64,000 nt of DNA from an uncultured Lachnospiraceae bacterium (GTDB lineage Bacteria; Bacillota; Clostridia; Lachnospirales; Lachnospiraceae): contig CAKQYU010000002.1 of assembly GCA_934293575.1 (NCBI GenBank), forward strand, positions 186,001-250,000, written 5' to 3'. This document shows positions 44,372-51,807 of the stretch, piece by piece. The notes below the pieces were generated by a model, which was given only the letters and a program-made list of their open reading frames with translations, did no database searches and was not told where the DNA came from. Within the stretch, counting starts at the first letter, position 1; each line of letters opens with the position of its first letter. Both the position numbers and the translations under genes were made by a program.

Positions 44372-46021
44372 ATGAAGAATTCATCTATCACAGTAGTTGG
44401 ACATAAAAATCCGGATACCGATTCGATATGTTCTGCAATTGCATATGCAGATTTGAAAAATCAGATTGATGATAATCAATATATTCCTAAAAGAGCCGGA
44501 AAAATCAATAATGAAACGGCATTTGTATTAAATTATTTTAAAGCAGATATTCCGGAATTGGTGGAGGATGTCAATACGCAGGTAATGGATATTGAATATC
44601 GTAAAACACCGGGGGTGAATAAAAATATTTCCATAAAAGCAGCATGGAAGATGATGCGTGAATTGGATGTTGTAACGCTTCCGATTGTGACTTCTCATAA
44701 TCATTTGCAGGGAATTATTACAATCAATGATATCGCAAAATCATATATGGATGATTTCGACAGTGATGTTATTGCAAAGGCAAAAACATCTTATGCAAAT
44801 TTGATTGAAGTGTTAGAGGGAAATCTGGTTGCAGGAGATATAAAGGATAAGATTAGCAGAGGACGCGTCATGATAGGTGCCGCAAATCCGCATATGATAG
44901 AAAATGTTATCTGTAAAGATGATATTATGATTGTGGGAGATCGTGTGGATACTCAGATTTGCGGTATTGAATTAGGAGTCCAATGCCTGATTATCTGTTT
45001 GGATGCACCGGTAAATTCATTGGTTTTGCAGTTGGCAAAGGAACGGAGCTGCAGTGTGATTACAACGCCGCTTGATACTTATACGGTAGCAAGACTGGTC
45101 AATCAGAGTATTCCGATTCAGTATTTTATGAGAAAAGATCATCTGGTTACATTTGACCTGGATGATACGGTTGATTCGATTAAAGAAATTATGTCAAGGT
45201 TAAGACATAGAGATTTTCCAATCGTAGATGATGTCGGAAGATATTATGGAATGGTTTCTCGACGGAATTTGCTGGCATTAAGAAAGAAAAAAGTAATTCT
45301 TGTAGACCATAATGAAAAGTCACAGGCAGTTGACGGAATTGAGGATGCTGAAATTTGTGAAATTATAGATCATCACAGACTCGGCTCATTACAGACAATT
45401 TCTCCGGTATATTTCAGAAATCAGCCGGTTGGATGTACGGCAACGATTATTTATCAGATGTATCAGGAAAATGATAAGGTGATTTCAAAAAAGATTGCCG
45501 GATTATTGTGTGCTGCAATTTTATCGGATACATTGTTATTCCGCTCACCGACTTGTACGCCACTTGATGAAAGTACTGCCAGAAAACTGGCACAAATTGC
45601 GGAGGTTGATCTGGAAAGCTTTGCAATGGAAATGTTTGAGGCAGGAAGCAGTCTGCGGGGAAAAACACCGGAAGAGTTATTTAGCCAGGACTATAAGGCA
45701 TTTCAGGTAAATGATCTTTCAATCGGTGTCAGCCAGATTAGTTCTGTGAACCAAAGGGAACTTGATAAGGTCGCAAAAATGATGCAGGAATATGTTCCGG
45801 TACATTTATCTGCAATGGGAATACAGTTATCATATATTATGTTAACCAATATTCATGAGCAAAGTTCAAAACTGCTTGCCTTTGGAACGGATGCATTGCA
45901 GCATGCAAAAGAAGCGTTTGGCGTAGAAGCACAGGGGAATGTCTGTGTGCTGCCGGGTGTGGTTTCACGTAAAAAGCAGGTTGTTCCCGCATTGGTTAGT
46001 GTTTTACAGGAAAGTATGTAA
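44372..46021 (+). CDS. ppaC: Manganese-dependent inorganic pyrophosphatase with CBS and DRTGG domains
   Basis: Family II DHH pyrophosphatase, 549 residues. Start at 44372 for AGGAG 7 bases upstream. Domains: DHH N-part VVGHKNPDTDSICSAIAYA; a regulatory insert (about 70-300) with two CBS halves (LPIVTSHNHLQGIITINDI and FPIVDDVGRYYGMVSRRNL) flanking a DRTGG domain; DHH again from ILVDHNEKSQ and IIDHHRLGSL; and a C-terminal DHHA2 domain. Length and insert match the nucleotide-regulated CBS pyrophosphatases, which respond to AMP, ADP and diadenosine polyphosphates. Downstream genes follow closely. Confidence 0.93.
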   Translation: MKNSSITVVGHKNPDTDSICSAIAYADLKNQIDDNQYIPKRAGKINNETAFVLNYFKADIPELVEDVNTQVMDIEYRKTPGVNKNISIKAAWKMMRELDVVTLPIVTSHNHLQGIITINDIAKSYMDDFDSDVIAKAKTSYANLIEVLEGNLVAGDIKDKISRGRVMIGAANPHMIENVICKDDIMIVGDRVDTQICGIELGVQCLIICLDAPVNSLVLQLAKERSCSVITTPLDTYTVARLVNQSIPIQYFMRKDHLVTFDLDDTVDSIKEIMSRLRHRDFPIVDDVGRYYGMVSRRNLLALRKKKVILVDHNEKSQAVDGIEDAEICEIIDHHRLGSLQTISPVYFRNQPVGCTATIIYQMYQENDKVISKKIAGLLCAAILSDTLLFRSPTCTPLDESTARKLAQIAEVDLESFAMEMFEAGSSLRGKTPEELFSQDYKAFQVNDLSIGVSQISSVNQRELDKVAKMMQEYVPVHLSAMGIQLSYIMLTNIHEQSSKLLAFGTDALQHAKEAFGVEAQGNVCVLPGVVSRKKQVVPALVSVLQESM

Positions 46022-46037
46022 CAGGAAGGATAATAAT

Positions 46038-47102
46038 TTGAACGAATCAGGTACAACAAAGGAAACAAAACATGTAAGAAGACCCCGGTATAAGGGAGCT
46101 TATCCAAAACATTTTAATGAAAAATATAAGGAGCATAATCCTGAAAAATATGGTGAGACCGTTGACCGGGTAAAGGCAAAGGGAAGTACACCGGCAGGTA
46201 TGCATATTTCTATTATGGTGCAGGAGATACTGGATTTTCTTGATATAAAACCGGGACAGACAGGACTTGATGCAACGCTTGGATATGGAGGACATACCAG
46301 AAAAATGTTGGAACGCTTAGAAGGAAACGGTCATATCTATGCATTGGATGTTGACCCGATTGAATCGGAAAAAACAAAAAACAGATTGAAACAGGCAGGT
46401 TTTGGTGAAGATATTTTGTCTGTTCGCCTGATGAATTTTGCAGATATCGATCAATTAGCGGATGAAGTTGGGAAGTTTGATTTTATTCTGGCAGACCTGG
46501 GAGTATCTTCTATGCAGATTGATAATCCGGAAAGAGGATTTTCTTATAAAGAAGACGGGCCTTTGGATCTTCGCTTAAATCCTCAAAAGGGCGTATCCGC
46601 AGCCGAGCGTTTAAGAAAATTGTCCGAGGATGAAATCATTGGAATGTTGCAGGAAAATTCCGATGAACCATATGCAGAAGAGATTGCAGCTGCAATTATG
46701 AATGAATTCCGTCGGGGAAATTCAATTGAGACAACGAAGCAGTTGGCGAAGATTATTGAAAAGGCAGTCGGTTATAAGGTAGATAAATCAGAGCGCGCAA
46801 AGGCGGTCAAAAAATCCTGTGCGAGAGTATTTCAGGCACTGCGGATTGATGTAAACAGTGAATTTGAGGTGCTGGATGCTTTTTTAAATAAGCTGCCATC
46901 GGTCTTGAATAAGGGTGGAAAGGTTGCAATTTTGACCTTTCATTCAGGAGAAGACCGTTTGGTGAAAAAGGCATTTAAATGGTATGCCGGAATCGGGGAA
47001 TACAGTGAGGTGTCAAAGGATGTAATCCGTCCGTCCAAACAGGAATGTATTGACAATCCGAGAGCCCATTCAACAAAAATGCGTTGGGCAGTGAAGTCGT
47101 AG
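46038..47102 (+). CDS. RsmH-like SAM-dependent methyltransferase with N-terminal extension
   Basis: 354 residues from a TTG start with AGGAAGGA 7 bases upstream; earlier codons overlap the ppaC end. RsmH (16S rRNA m4C1402 methyltransferase) motifs are all present: GLDATLGYGGHTRKMLE, ADLGVSSMQIDNPERGFSY, GPLDLRLNPQ, RVFQALRIDVNSEFE and LTFHSGEDRLVKKAFK. About 50 extra basic residues precede the usual start (RRPRYKGAYPKHFNEKYKE...GMHISIMVQEIL), and there is no mraZ, ftsL or pbp next to it, so this is probably a paralogue with a different target. rsmH proper is expected in the dcw cluster elsewhere. Confidence 0.8.
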   Translation: MNESGTTKETKHVRRPRYKGAYPKHFNEKYKEHNPEKYGETVDRVKAKGSTPAGMHISIMVQEILDFLDIKPGQTGLDATLGYGGHTRKMLERLEGNGHIYALDVDPIESEKTKNRLKQAGFGEDILSVRLMNFADIDQLADEVGKFDFILADLGVSSMQIDNPERGFSYKEDGPLDLRLNPQKGVSAAERLRKLSEDEIIGMLQENSDEPYAEEIAAAIMNEFRRGNSIETTKQLAKIIEKAVGYKVDKSERAKAVKKSCARVFQALRIDVNSEFEVLDAFLNKLPSVLNKGGKVAILTFHSGEDRLVKKAFKWYAGIGEYSEVSKDVIRPSKQECIDNPRAHSTKMRWAVKS

Positions 47103-47113
47103 GAGAAAGATTT

Positions 47114-48442
47114 ATGCAGAGATTCGTTAATATACTTACAGTTTTTTATATATCAAACATTGTTTTACTGCGGGATATGATACCGATGCATTTTTTGCTT
47201 TTTGTCATATTCACCGTTTTGTTTGTACGGCTAAATGTGATGCCCTGCTTTAGAAAGCCGGATATCCATTCCAAAAGGCTTATGATATGTGCCAGCGGAG
47301 GTGAATTGCTGTTGATTTTTGCCGGTTCACTGTTTTTCACATTTGTCTTTTCTTTGTATGGATTGTACGGATTTTTCGTTGAGGAAAGGATTACGATTGG
47401 GCAGATTTTGCTCCAGATTCTGGTCGCATTCTTAATGGAAGCGATAGTTTTCTGGAATGGTATTATCAGGATTTATCTGACATCGGAGCAGTTGGGAATC
47501 CGATATCGGGTAATTGGCATTCTGTTGGGATGGATTTTGCCGGTTAATTTGATTATGCTGGGAAAGATTGTGGCGGTAACGCGCAAAGAAGTTAAAGTTG
47601 AAAATGAAAAGATTCTTTTAAATGAAAGCCGGCAGGAACAAAAAATCTGCGCAACAAAATATCCAATCTTACTTGTACATGGTGTTTTTTTCAGAGATTT
47701 CCGCTATTTAAATTACTGGGGAAGAATACCGAAGGAATTAGAGAAAAACGGTGCTGTTCTTTTTTATGGAAATCAACAGTCTGCGGATTCAGTTGAAAAT
47801 TGCGGTAGGGAGCTTGCGAAACGAATCCTGTCAATCTGTGAGGAATGTCATTGTGATAAGGTAAATATCATTGCTCATTCAAAGGGAGGTCTGGATAGCC
47901 GCTATGCACTTTCGCTGGAAGGAATCGCTTCCCATGTTGCTTCCCTTACGACGATTAATACACCGCACCGGGGATGTGAATTTGCAGATTATCTGTTATC
48001 GAAAATCCCGGAAAAACAAAAAAGTGCAATTGCAACAGCATACAATAAGACTTTGAAAAAAATCGGAGATCCGAATCCGGATTTTTTAAAGGCGGTTGCT
48101 GATTTGACCTATGAAAAATGTAATGCACGGAATGAAGTGATTACGGATGCGGATGGTGTATATTATCAAAGTGTCGGTTCCAAATTAAGCCATGCATATG
48201 GTGGACGTTTTCCGTTGAATCTGTCATATCTTTTGGTCGATTATTTTGACGGACCCAATGATGGACTTGTGGGAGAAAAATCGTGCAGATGGGGAAATGA
48301 GTTTGAATTTTTAAGTACGGATGGTAAGCGTGGAATTTCTCATGGAGATATGATTGACTTAAACAGAGAGAATTTAGACGGTTTTGATGTGAGAGAGTTT
48401 TATGTTCGTCTGGTTGCAAAATTAAAGCAAAACGGCTTTTGA
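47114..48442 (+). CDS. Membrane-embedded lipase-like alpha/beta hydrolase
   Basis: 442 residues from ATG 47114 (AGGAGA 7 bases upstream). The N-terminal 165 residues hold about five membrane spans; the remaining 270 form a lipase-type hydrolase with YPILLVHGVFFRDFRYLNYWG, the nucleophile elbow IIAHSKGGLDSRYA, TINTPHRGCEFADYLL and a later DYFDGPNDGLVGEKS and SHGDMID region carrying the acid and His. Resembles triacylglycerol/PGAP1-like lipases fused to a membrane anchor. Follows the methyltransferase after 11 bases. Substrate unknown. Confidence 0.8.
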   Translation: MQRFVNILTVFYISNIVLLRDMIPMHFLLFVIFTVLFVRLNVMPCFRKPDIHSKRLMICASGGELLLIFAGSLFFTFVFSLYGLYGFFVEERITIGQILLQILVAFLMEAIVFWNGIIRIYLTSEQLGIRYRVIGILLGWILPVNLIMLGKIVAVTRKEVKVENEKILLNESRQEQKICATKYPILLVHGVFFRDFRYLNYWGRIPKELEKNGAVLFYGNQQSADSVENCGRELAKRILSICEECHCDKVNIIAHSKGGLDSRYALSLEGIASHVASLTTINTPHRGCEFADYLLSKIPEKQKSAIATAYNKTLKKIGDPNPDFLKAVADLTYEKCNARNEVITDADGVYYQSVGSKLSHAYGGRFPLNLSYLLVDYFDGPNDGLVGEKSCRWGNEFEFLSTDGKRGISHGDMIDLNRENLDGFDVREFYVRLVAKLKQNGF

Positions 48443-48491
48443 TTGTATAGAAAAAAGAACATAAGAATTGGCACTTTTTTGGAAAAAACAC

Positions 48492-48519
48492 TTGTGAAAA
48501 AATCAGAAACTTCTATAAT
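48492..48519 (+). promoter_or_regulatory. pta promoter
   Basis: TTGTGA (48492-48497), 16-base spacer, TATAAT (48514-48519). Confidence 0.65.
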
Positions 48520-48559
48520 GAGAGTAGATTGTATACAAAGATAAATGGAGGAGAGAAAA

Positions 48560-49543
48560 ATGTTTGGTTTTGGACAGTTGATTGATGTATTAAAGAAAAA
48601 TCCAAAGACAATTGTATTTACAGAAGGAACAGATTCGCGTATTTTAGAAGCATCTTCCCGTTTGTTGGCCAGTAATTTTCTTCACCCGGTTTTAGTGGGG
48701 AATCCGGATGAAATCTATGCAGAGGCAGAAGAGAGTGGTTTTAACATTCGTGGAGCACAGATTCTTGATCCGATGAATTTTGAAGATATGGATAAGATGA
48801 TAGATGAGTTTTGCGAATTAAGAAAGAGCAAGGGTGTAACAAAGGAACAGGCTAAGGAATATCTAAGTCAGAACAATTATTTCGGTACAATGCTGGTTAA
48901 GATGGGATATGCGGATGCGTTGCTTGGCGGAGCAACTTATTCTACAGCAGATACGGTTCGTCCTGCGTTGCAGTTGATTAAGACCAAACCGGGCAATAAC
49001 ATTGTTTCATCCTGCTTTATTTTAGTTCGTCCTGCGGTAACAGGCGGTAATGAGGTATTGGCAATGGGCGATTGCGGTATTGTCATTAAACCGACTGAGG
49101 ATGAACTGGTGGAGATTGCAGAGGAGACCATTCGATGCGCCAGAGTCTTTGGTGTAGATCCAAAGGTTGCATTTTTAAGTTATTCTACCTTTGGTTCCGG
49201 TTCCGGTGAGGATGTAGATCGTATGCGGAATGCTGCAAGAAAGACAAAGGAACGCAATCCGGAAATTCCGATTGATGGAGAATTACAGTTTGATGCTGCG
49301 GTTTCACCGAAGGTTGCACTGAAAAAGGCTCCAGAATCAGAGGTTGCGGGTTGTGCCAATACTTTTATTTTCCCGGATATAAATGCCGGTAATATCGGAT
49401 ATAAGATTGCTCAGAGAATGGGTAATTTTGAAGCCTATGGTCCGATTTTGTTAGGACTGAATTCGCCGATTAATGATTTATCAAGAGGATGTACGGCAAC
49501 AGAAGTATATTCCATGGCTATTATTACAGCCGCTTTATCATAG
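48560..49543 (+). CDS. pta: Phosphate acetyltransferase
   Basis: Interconverts acetyl-CoA and acetyl phosphate. 327 residues from ATG 48560 with GGAGGAGAG at good spacing. Motifs: VFTEGTDSRILEA, GGATYSTADTVRPALQLI, GDCGIVIKPTEDEL, FLSYSTFGSGSGEDVDRM, GELQFDAAVSPKVALKKAP, FIFPDINAGNIGYKIAQRMG and GPILLGLNSPINDLSRGC. The usual partner ackA is not next to it. Confidence 0.96.
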   Translation: MFGFGQLIDVLKKNPKTIVFTEGTDSRILEASSRLLASNFLHPVLVGNPDEIYAEAEESGFNIRGAQILDPMNFEDMDKMIDEFCELRKSKGVTKEQAKEYLSQNNYFGTMLVKMGYADALLGGATYSTADTVRPALQLIKTKPGNNIVSSCFILVRPAVTGGNEVLAMGDCGIVIKPTEDELVEIAEETIRCARVFGVDPKVAFLSYSTFGSGSGEDVDRMRNAARKTKERNPEIPIDGELQFDAAVSPKVALKKAPESEVAGCANTFIFPDINAGNIGYKIAQRMGNFEAYGPILLGLNSPINDLSRGCTATEVYSMAIITAALS

Positions 49544-49566
49544 AATACATAACAAAACAGATTATG

Positions 49567-49596
49567 AAAAGCTAGGAATGCACATTCTTAGCTTTT
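49567..49596 (+). terminator. pta terminator
   Basis: AAAAGCTAGGAAT pairs with ATTCTTAGCTTTT (one G-U), followed by T. Confidence 0.85.
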
Positions 49597-49621
49597 TATG
49601 GTCTTACAGGGAGGGGATTAT

Positions 49622-50815
49622 ATGACGGAATTAAAGTGTCCGCATTGCGGACAGGCATTTACGGTAGATGATACGGAACTAAGTTTTTTGGTTCAGCAAA
49701 TCCGGGATAAGGAATTTGAAAAGGATGTATCTGCAAGGGTGACTGAATTTGAACACCATATGCAGGAAAAACACAATTTAGAGCTTGCAGCAAAAGAAAA
49801 TGAAATTCGTATGAAGACGGAGCAGTCACAGGCGAAAGAAACGGAGAAATTAAAACAACAGTTGAATGATTTGCTGTTGGAAAATAAAAAATTACAGGTA
49901 GAAATCGAAGGAAATGAAAATAAGACAAAGCTGGAAATTTTAGAAGCTGTAAAAAAGGTAGAGGATGAAAAGCGTCAGATAGAAAATAATCTGCTGATGG
50001 AGAGGGAAAAACACAACGCCATTCTTGAGGAAAAGGATGCACAGATTGATTTTTACAAAGATTTAAAAACCAAAATGTCAACCAAGATGGTAGGAGAGAC
50101 CCTGGAGCAGCATTGTGAGATTCAGTTTAACCAATTGCGTGCCACAGCATTTCGAAACGCACAATTCGGAAAGGATAATGATGTAAGAACCGGTAGCAAA
50201 GGGGATTATATCTACCGTGAGTACGATGAGAACGGAACGGAAATCATTTCCATTATGTTTGAAATGAAAAATGAGATGGATACAACGGCGACCAAACATA
50301 AGAATGCGGATTTCTTTAAGGAGTTAGATAAGGATCGGTTAGAAAAGAAATGTGAATATGCAGTACTTGTTACATTGCTTGAAGCTGACAGTGAACTTTA
50401 TAATGCGGGTATTGTAGATGTTTCATATGAGTATGACAAAATGTATGTTGTCAGACCGCAGTGCTTTATCCCGATTATCACGTTGCTTCGGAATGCTGCT
50501 ATGAATGCACTTTCCTATAAACAGGAATTGGCAATGGTAAGGAATCAGAATATTGACATATCGACATTTGAGGATAGTTTGTTACAGTTTAAAGAAGATT
50601 TTGGAAGAAATTACGGAATTGCACATAAGCATTTTGAGAAAGCGATAGAAGAAATTGATCGTACGATTTCACATTTGGAAAAGGTGAAAAAGGAGTTGCT
50701 TGGATCGGATAACCAGTTGCGGATAGCAAATAATAAAGTAGAAGATGTATCGATAAAGAAATTGACAAAAAATAATCCGACAATGCAGGAAAAATTTTCA
50801 GAATTGAAAAAATAA
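49622..50815 (+). CDS. DUF2130 protein with zinc ribbon and coiled coil
   Basis: 397 residues from ATG 49622, GGGAGGGG upstream. N-terminal zinc-ribbon half CPHCGQAF, a long coiled coil (about 35-155), then the DUF2130 domain (about 160-330): GETLEQHCEIQFNQLRATAF, GSKGDYIYREYDENGTEIISIMFEMKNE and DRLEKKCEYAVLVTLLEAD. The conserved Asp/Glu/Lys pattern (GDYIYRE...FEMKNE) is reminiscent of PD-(D/E)XK nucleases, which is how the family has been viewed, but activity is unproven. Monocistronic. Confidence 0.88.
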   Translation: MTELKCPHCGQAFTVDDTELSFLVQQIRDKEFEKDVSARVTEFEHHMQEKHNLELAAKENEIRMKTEQSQAKETEKLKQQLNDLLLENKKLQVEIEGNENKTKLEILEAVKKVEDEKRQIENNLLMEREKHNAILEEKDAQIDFYKDLKTKMSTKMVGETLEQHCEIQFNQLRATAFRNAQFGKDNDVRTGSKGDYIYREYDENGTEIISIMFEMKNEMDTTATKHKNADFFKELDKDRLEKKCEYAVLVTLLEADSELYNAGIVDVSYEYDKMYVVRPQCFIPIITLLRNAAMNALSYKQELAMVRNQNIDISTFEDSLLQFKEDFGRNYGIAHKHFEKAIEEIDRTISHLEKVKKELLGSDNQLRIANNKVEDVSIKKLTKNNPTMQEKFSELKK

Positions 50816-50816
50816 A

Positions 50817-50850
50817 AAATACCTATGGCAAAAATCTGCCATGGGTATTG
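50817..50850. terminator. Terminator between DUF2130 and DtxR-family genes
   Basis: AATACCTATGGCA pairs with TGCCATGGGTATT around AAAATC. The A-rich side (50805-50818) gives a T-tract on the minus strand, so it works best for the DtxR-family gene. Confidence 0.75.
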
Positions 50851-50854
50851 TATT

Positions 50855-51223
50855 TTACAGGTTAGGTATTGAATTTTTGATTGCCTCAAAACTTTCCCTG
50901 CTTAAAATATGTTCAATTTTACAGGCATCAGCGGATGCAATGGATTCTTCCACACCGAGGCTGATTAACCATTTGGTAAACCATTTGTGACGTTCGTATA
51001 CGTTCTCGGCAATTGTTTTTCCGGAATCTGTTAAATATATATATCCTTGTGGTGTTACCGTGATATGATTTTTCTCTCTAAGGTTTTTCATGGCAACACT
51101 GACGCTGGATTTTTTGTAACCGAGTTCAGTGGCAATGTCTACAGAACGAACAACCGGTAATTGTTTACTTAATATAAGTATTGTCTCTAAATAATCCTCT
51201 GCGGATTCATTTGGTGCCCCCAT
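50855..51223 (-). CDS. DtxR/MntR-family metal-dependent transcriptional regulator
   Basis: 122 residues. N-terminal winged helix with ESAEDYLETILIL and the recognition helix ELGYKKSSVSVAMKNL; dimerisation and metal site with ERHKWFTKWLISLGVEES, ADACKIEHILSRESFEAI. Metal ligands Asp, Glu, His, Cys/Glu and His are at the expected places for an iron or manganese repressor. Lacks the SH3-like C-terminal domain. Divergent from feoA, with palindromic sites at both feoA and feoB, so it probably represses iron uptake when Fe2+ is plentiful. GGGAGGAAAG precedes the ATG. Confidence 0.9.
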   Translation of the reverse strand: MGAPNESAEDYLETILILSKQLPVVRSVDIATELGYKKSSVSVAMKNLREKNHITVTPQGYIYLTDSGKTIAENVYERHKWFTKWLISLGVEESIASADACKIEHILSRESFEAIKNSIPNL

Positions 51224-51332
51224 TTCTTTCCTCCCGTTAAAAAATATATATGTTAACTATAACATAAAAATAAAAGAATAACCACTTTTATTTTTAAACA
51301 GATTATGGTCCTATATGCATGATGCAATTAAG

Positions 51333-51390
51333 ATAAGGGGTGACATTCTTTATTGTTTGATGGAAAAGAATGTCACCCCTTATTTTTTTT
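51333..51390 (+). terminator. Orphan strong terminator hairpin upstream of the feoA promoter
   Basis: A perfect 19-base inverted repeat (51333-51351 with 51365-51383; core AAGGGGTGACATTCTT) with a 13-base loop and eight T. It lies 10 bases before the feoA -35, on the plus strand, with no plus-strand gene upstream. Confidence 0.85.
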
Positions 51391-51399
51391 CAAAAGTTG

Positions 51400-51435
51400 T
51401 TGACAACGGATATTCGTTAGTCTATACTAACGAAT
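51400..51435 (+). promoter_or_regulatory. feoA promoter with overlapping metal-repressor operator
   Basis: TTGACA (51400-51405), 17-base spacer, TATACT (51423-51428). A perfect palindrome ATTCGTTAG-N6-CTAACGAAT (51412-51435) covers the -10. It resembles DtxR/IdeR boxes (TTAG...CTAA). Confidence 0.85.
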
Positions 51436-51471
51436 GGAAAGAATGACACTGTATTTAAAGGAGGAATCACC

Positions 51472-51684
51472 TTGACATTAGATGAAGCAGAATTGGGAAC
51501 AGAGTATATTATTAAGGATATTGTTACAGATGATGAGGAAATGAAGTCATTCTTGTTCTCATTAGGTTGCTATAGTGGAGAACCGGTGACTGTGGTTACA
51601 AGAAAAAGACACAATCTCGTATTATCGATTAAAGATGCAAGATACAATATTGATAGTGAATTAGCAAAAGTAATTGCAATCTAA
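51472..51684 (+). CDS. feoA: Ferrous iron transport protein A
   Basis: Small SH3-fold cytosolic partner of FeoB. 70 residues. TTG start with AAAGGAGG 6 bases upstream; no ATG fits. Contains the FeoA pattern LGCYSGEPVTVVTRKRHNLVLSIKDARYNIDSELAKVI. A weak hairpin with T5 follows (51683-51708), and feoB has its own operator-like site, so the two genes may be only partly cotranscribed. Confidence 0.93.
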   Translation: MTLDEAELGTEYIIKDIVTDDEEMKSFLFSLGCYSGEPVTVVTRKRHNLVLSIKDARYNIDSELAKVIAI

Positions 51685-51708
51685 AAGGCATTTAAAAAAT
51701 GTCTTTTT
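51683..51708 (+). terminator. Weak terminator after feoA
   Basis: AAAAGGCATTT pairs with AAATGTCTTTT (one G-U) around AAA, then T. Confidence 0.55.
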
Positions 51709-51716
51709 CAATGTCA

Positions 51717-51740
51717 AAAGGTTAGCGTTTTCTAACGAAA
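51717..51740. promoter_or_regulatory. Second candidate metal-repressor site, before feoB
   Basis: GGTTAG-CGTTTT-CTAACGAAA, with the same N6 spacing as the feoA operator; the right half matches 8 of 9 bases, the left half only the GTTAG core. A 10-pair hairpin ACAAACCATA/TATGGTTTGT (51751-51776) follows, then TATAAT at 51778-51783. Confidence 0.6.
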
Positions 51741-51807
51741 AGTGCATATAACAAACCATAATGTAATATGGTTTGTATATAATATAAAATAAGATGGAGG
51801 AAGAATT

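Noticed and set aside
45939..46037. Longer RsmH-like start overlapping ppaC
   Set aside because: TTG 46038 has AGGAAGGA; the earlier part is inside ppaC in another frame.
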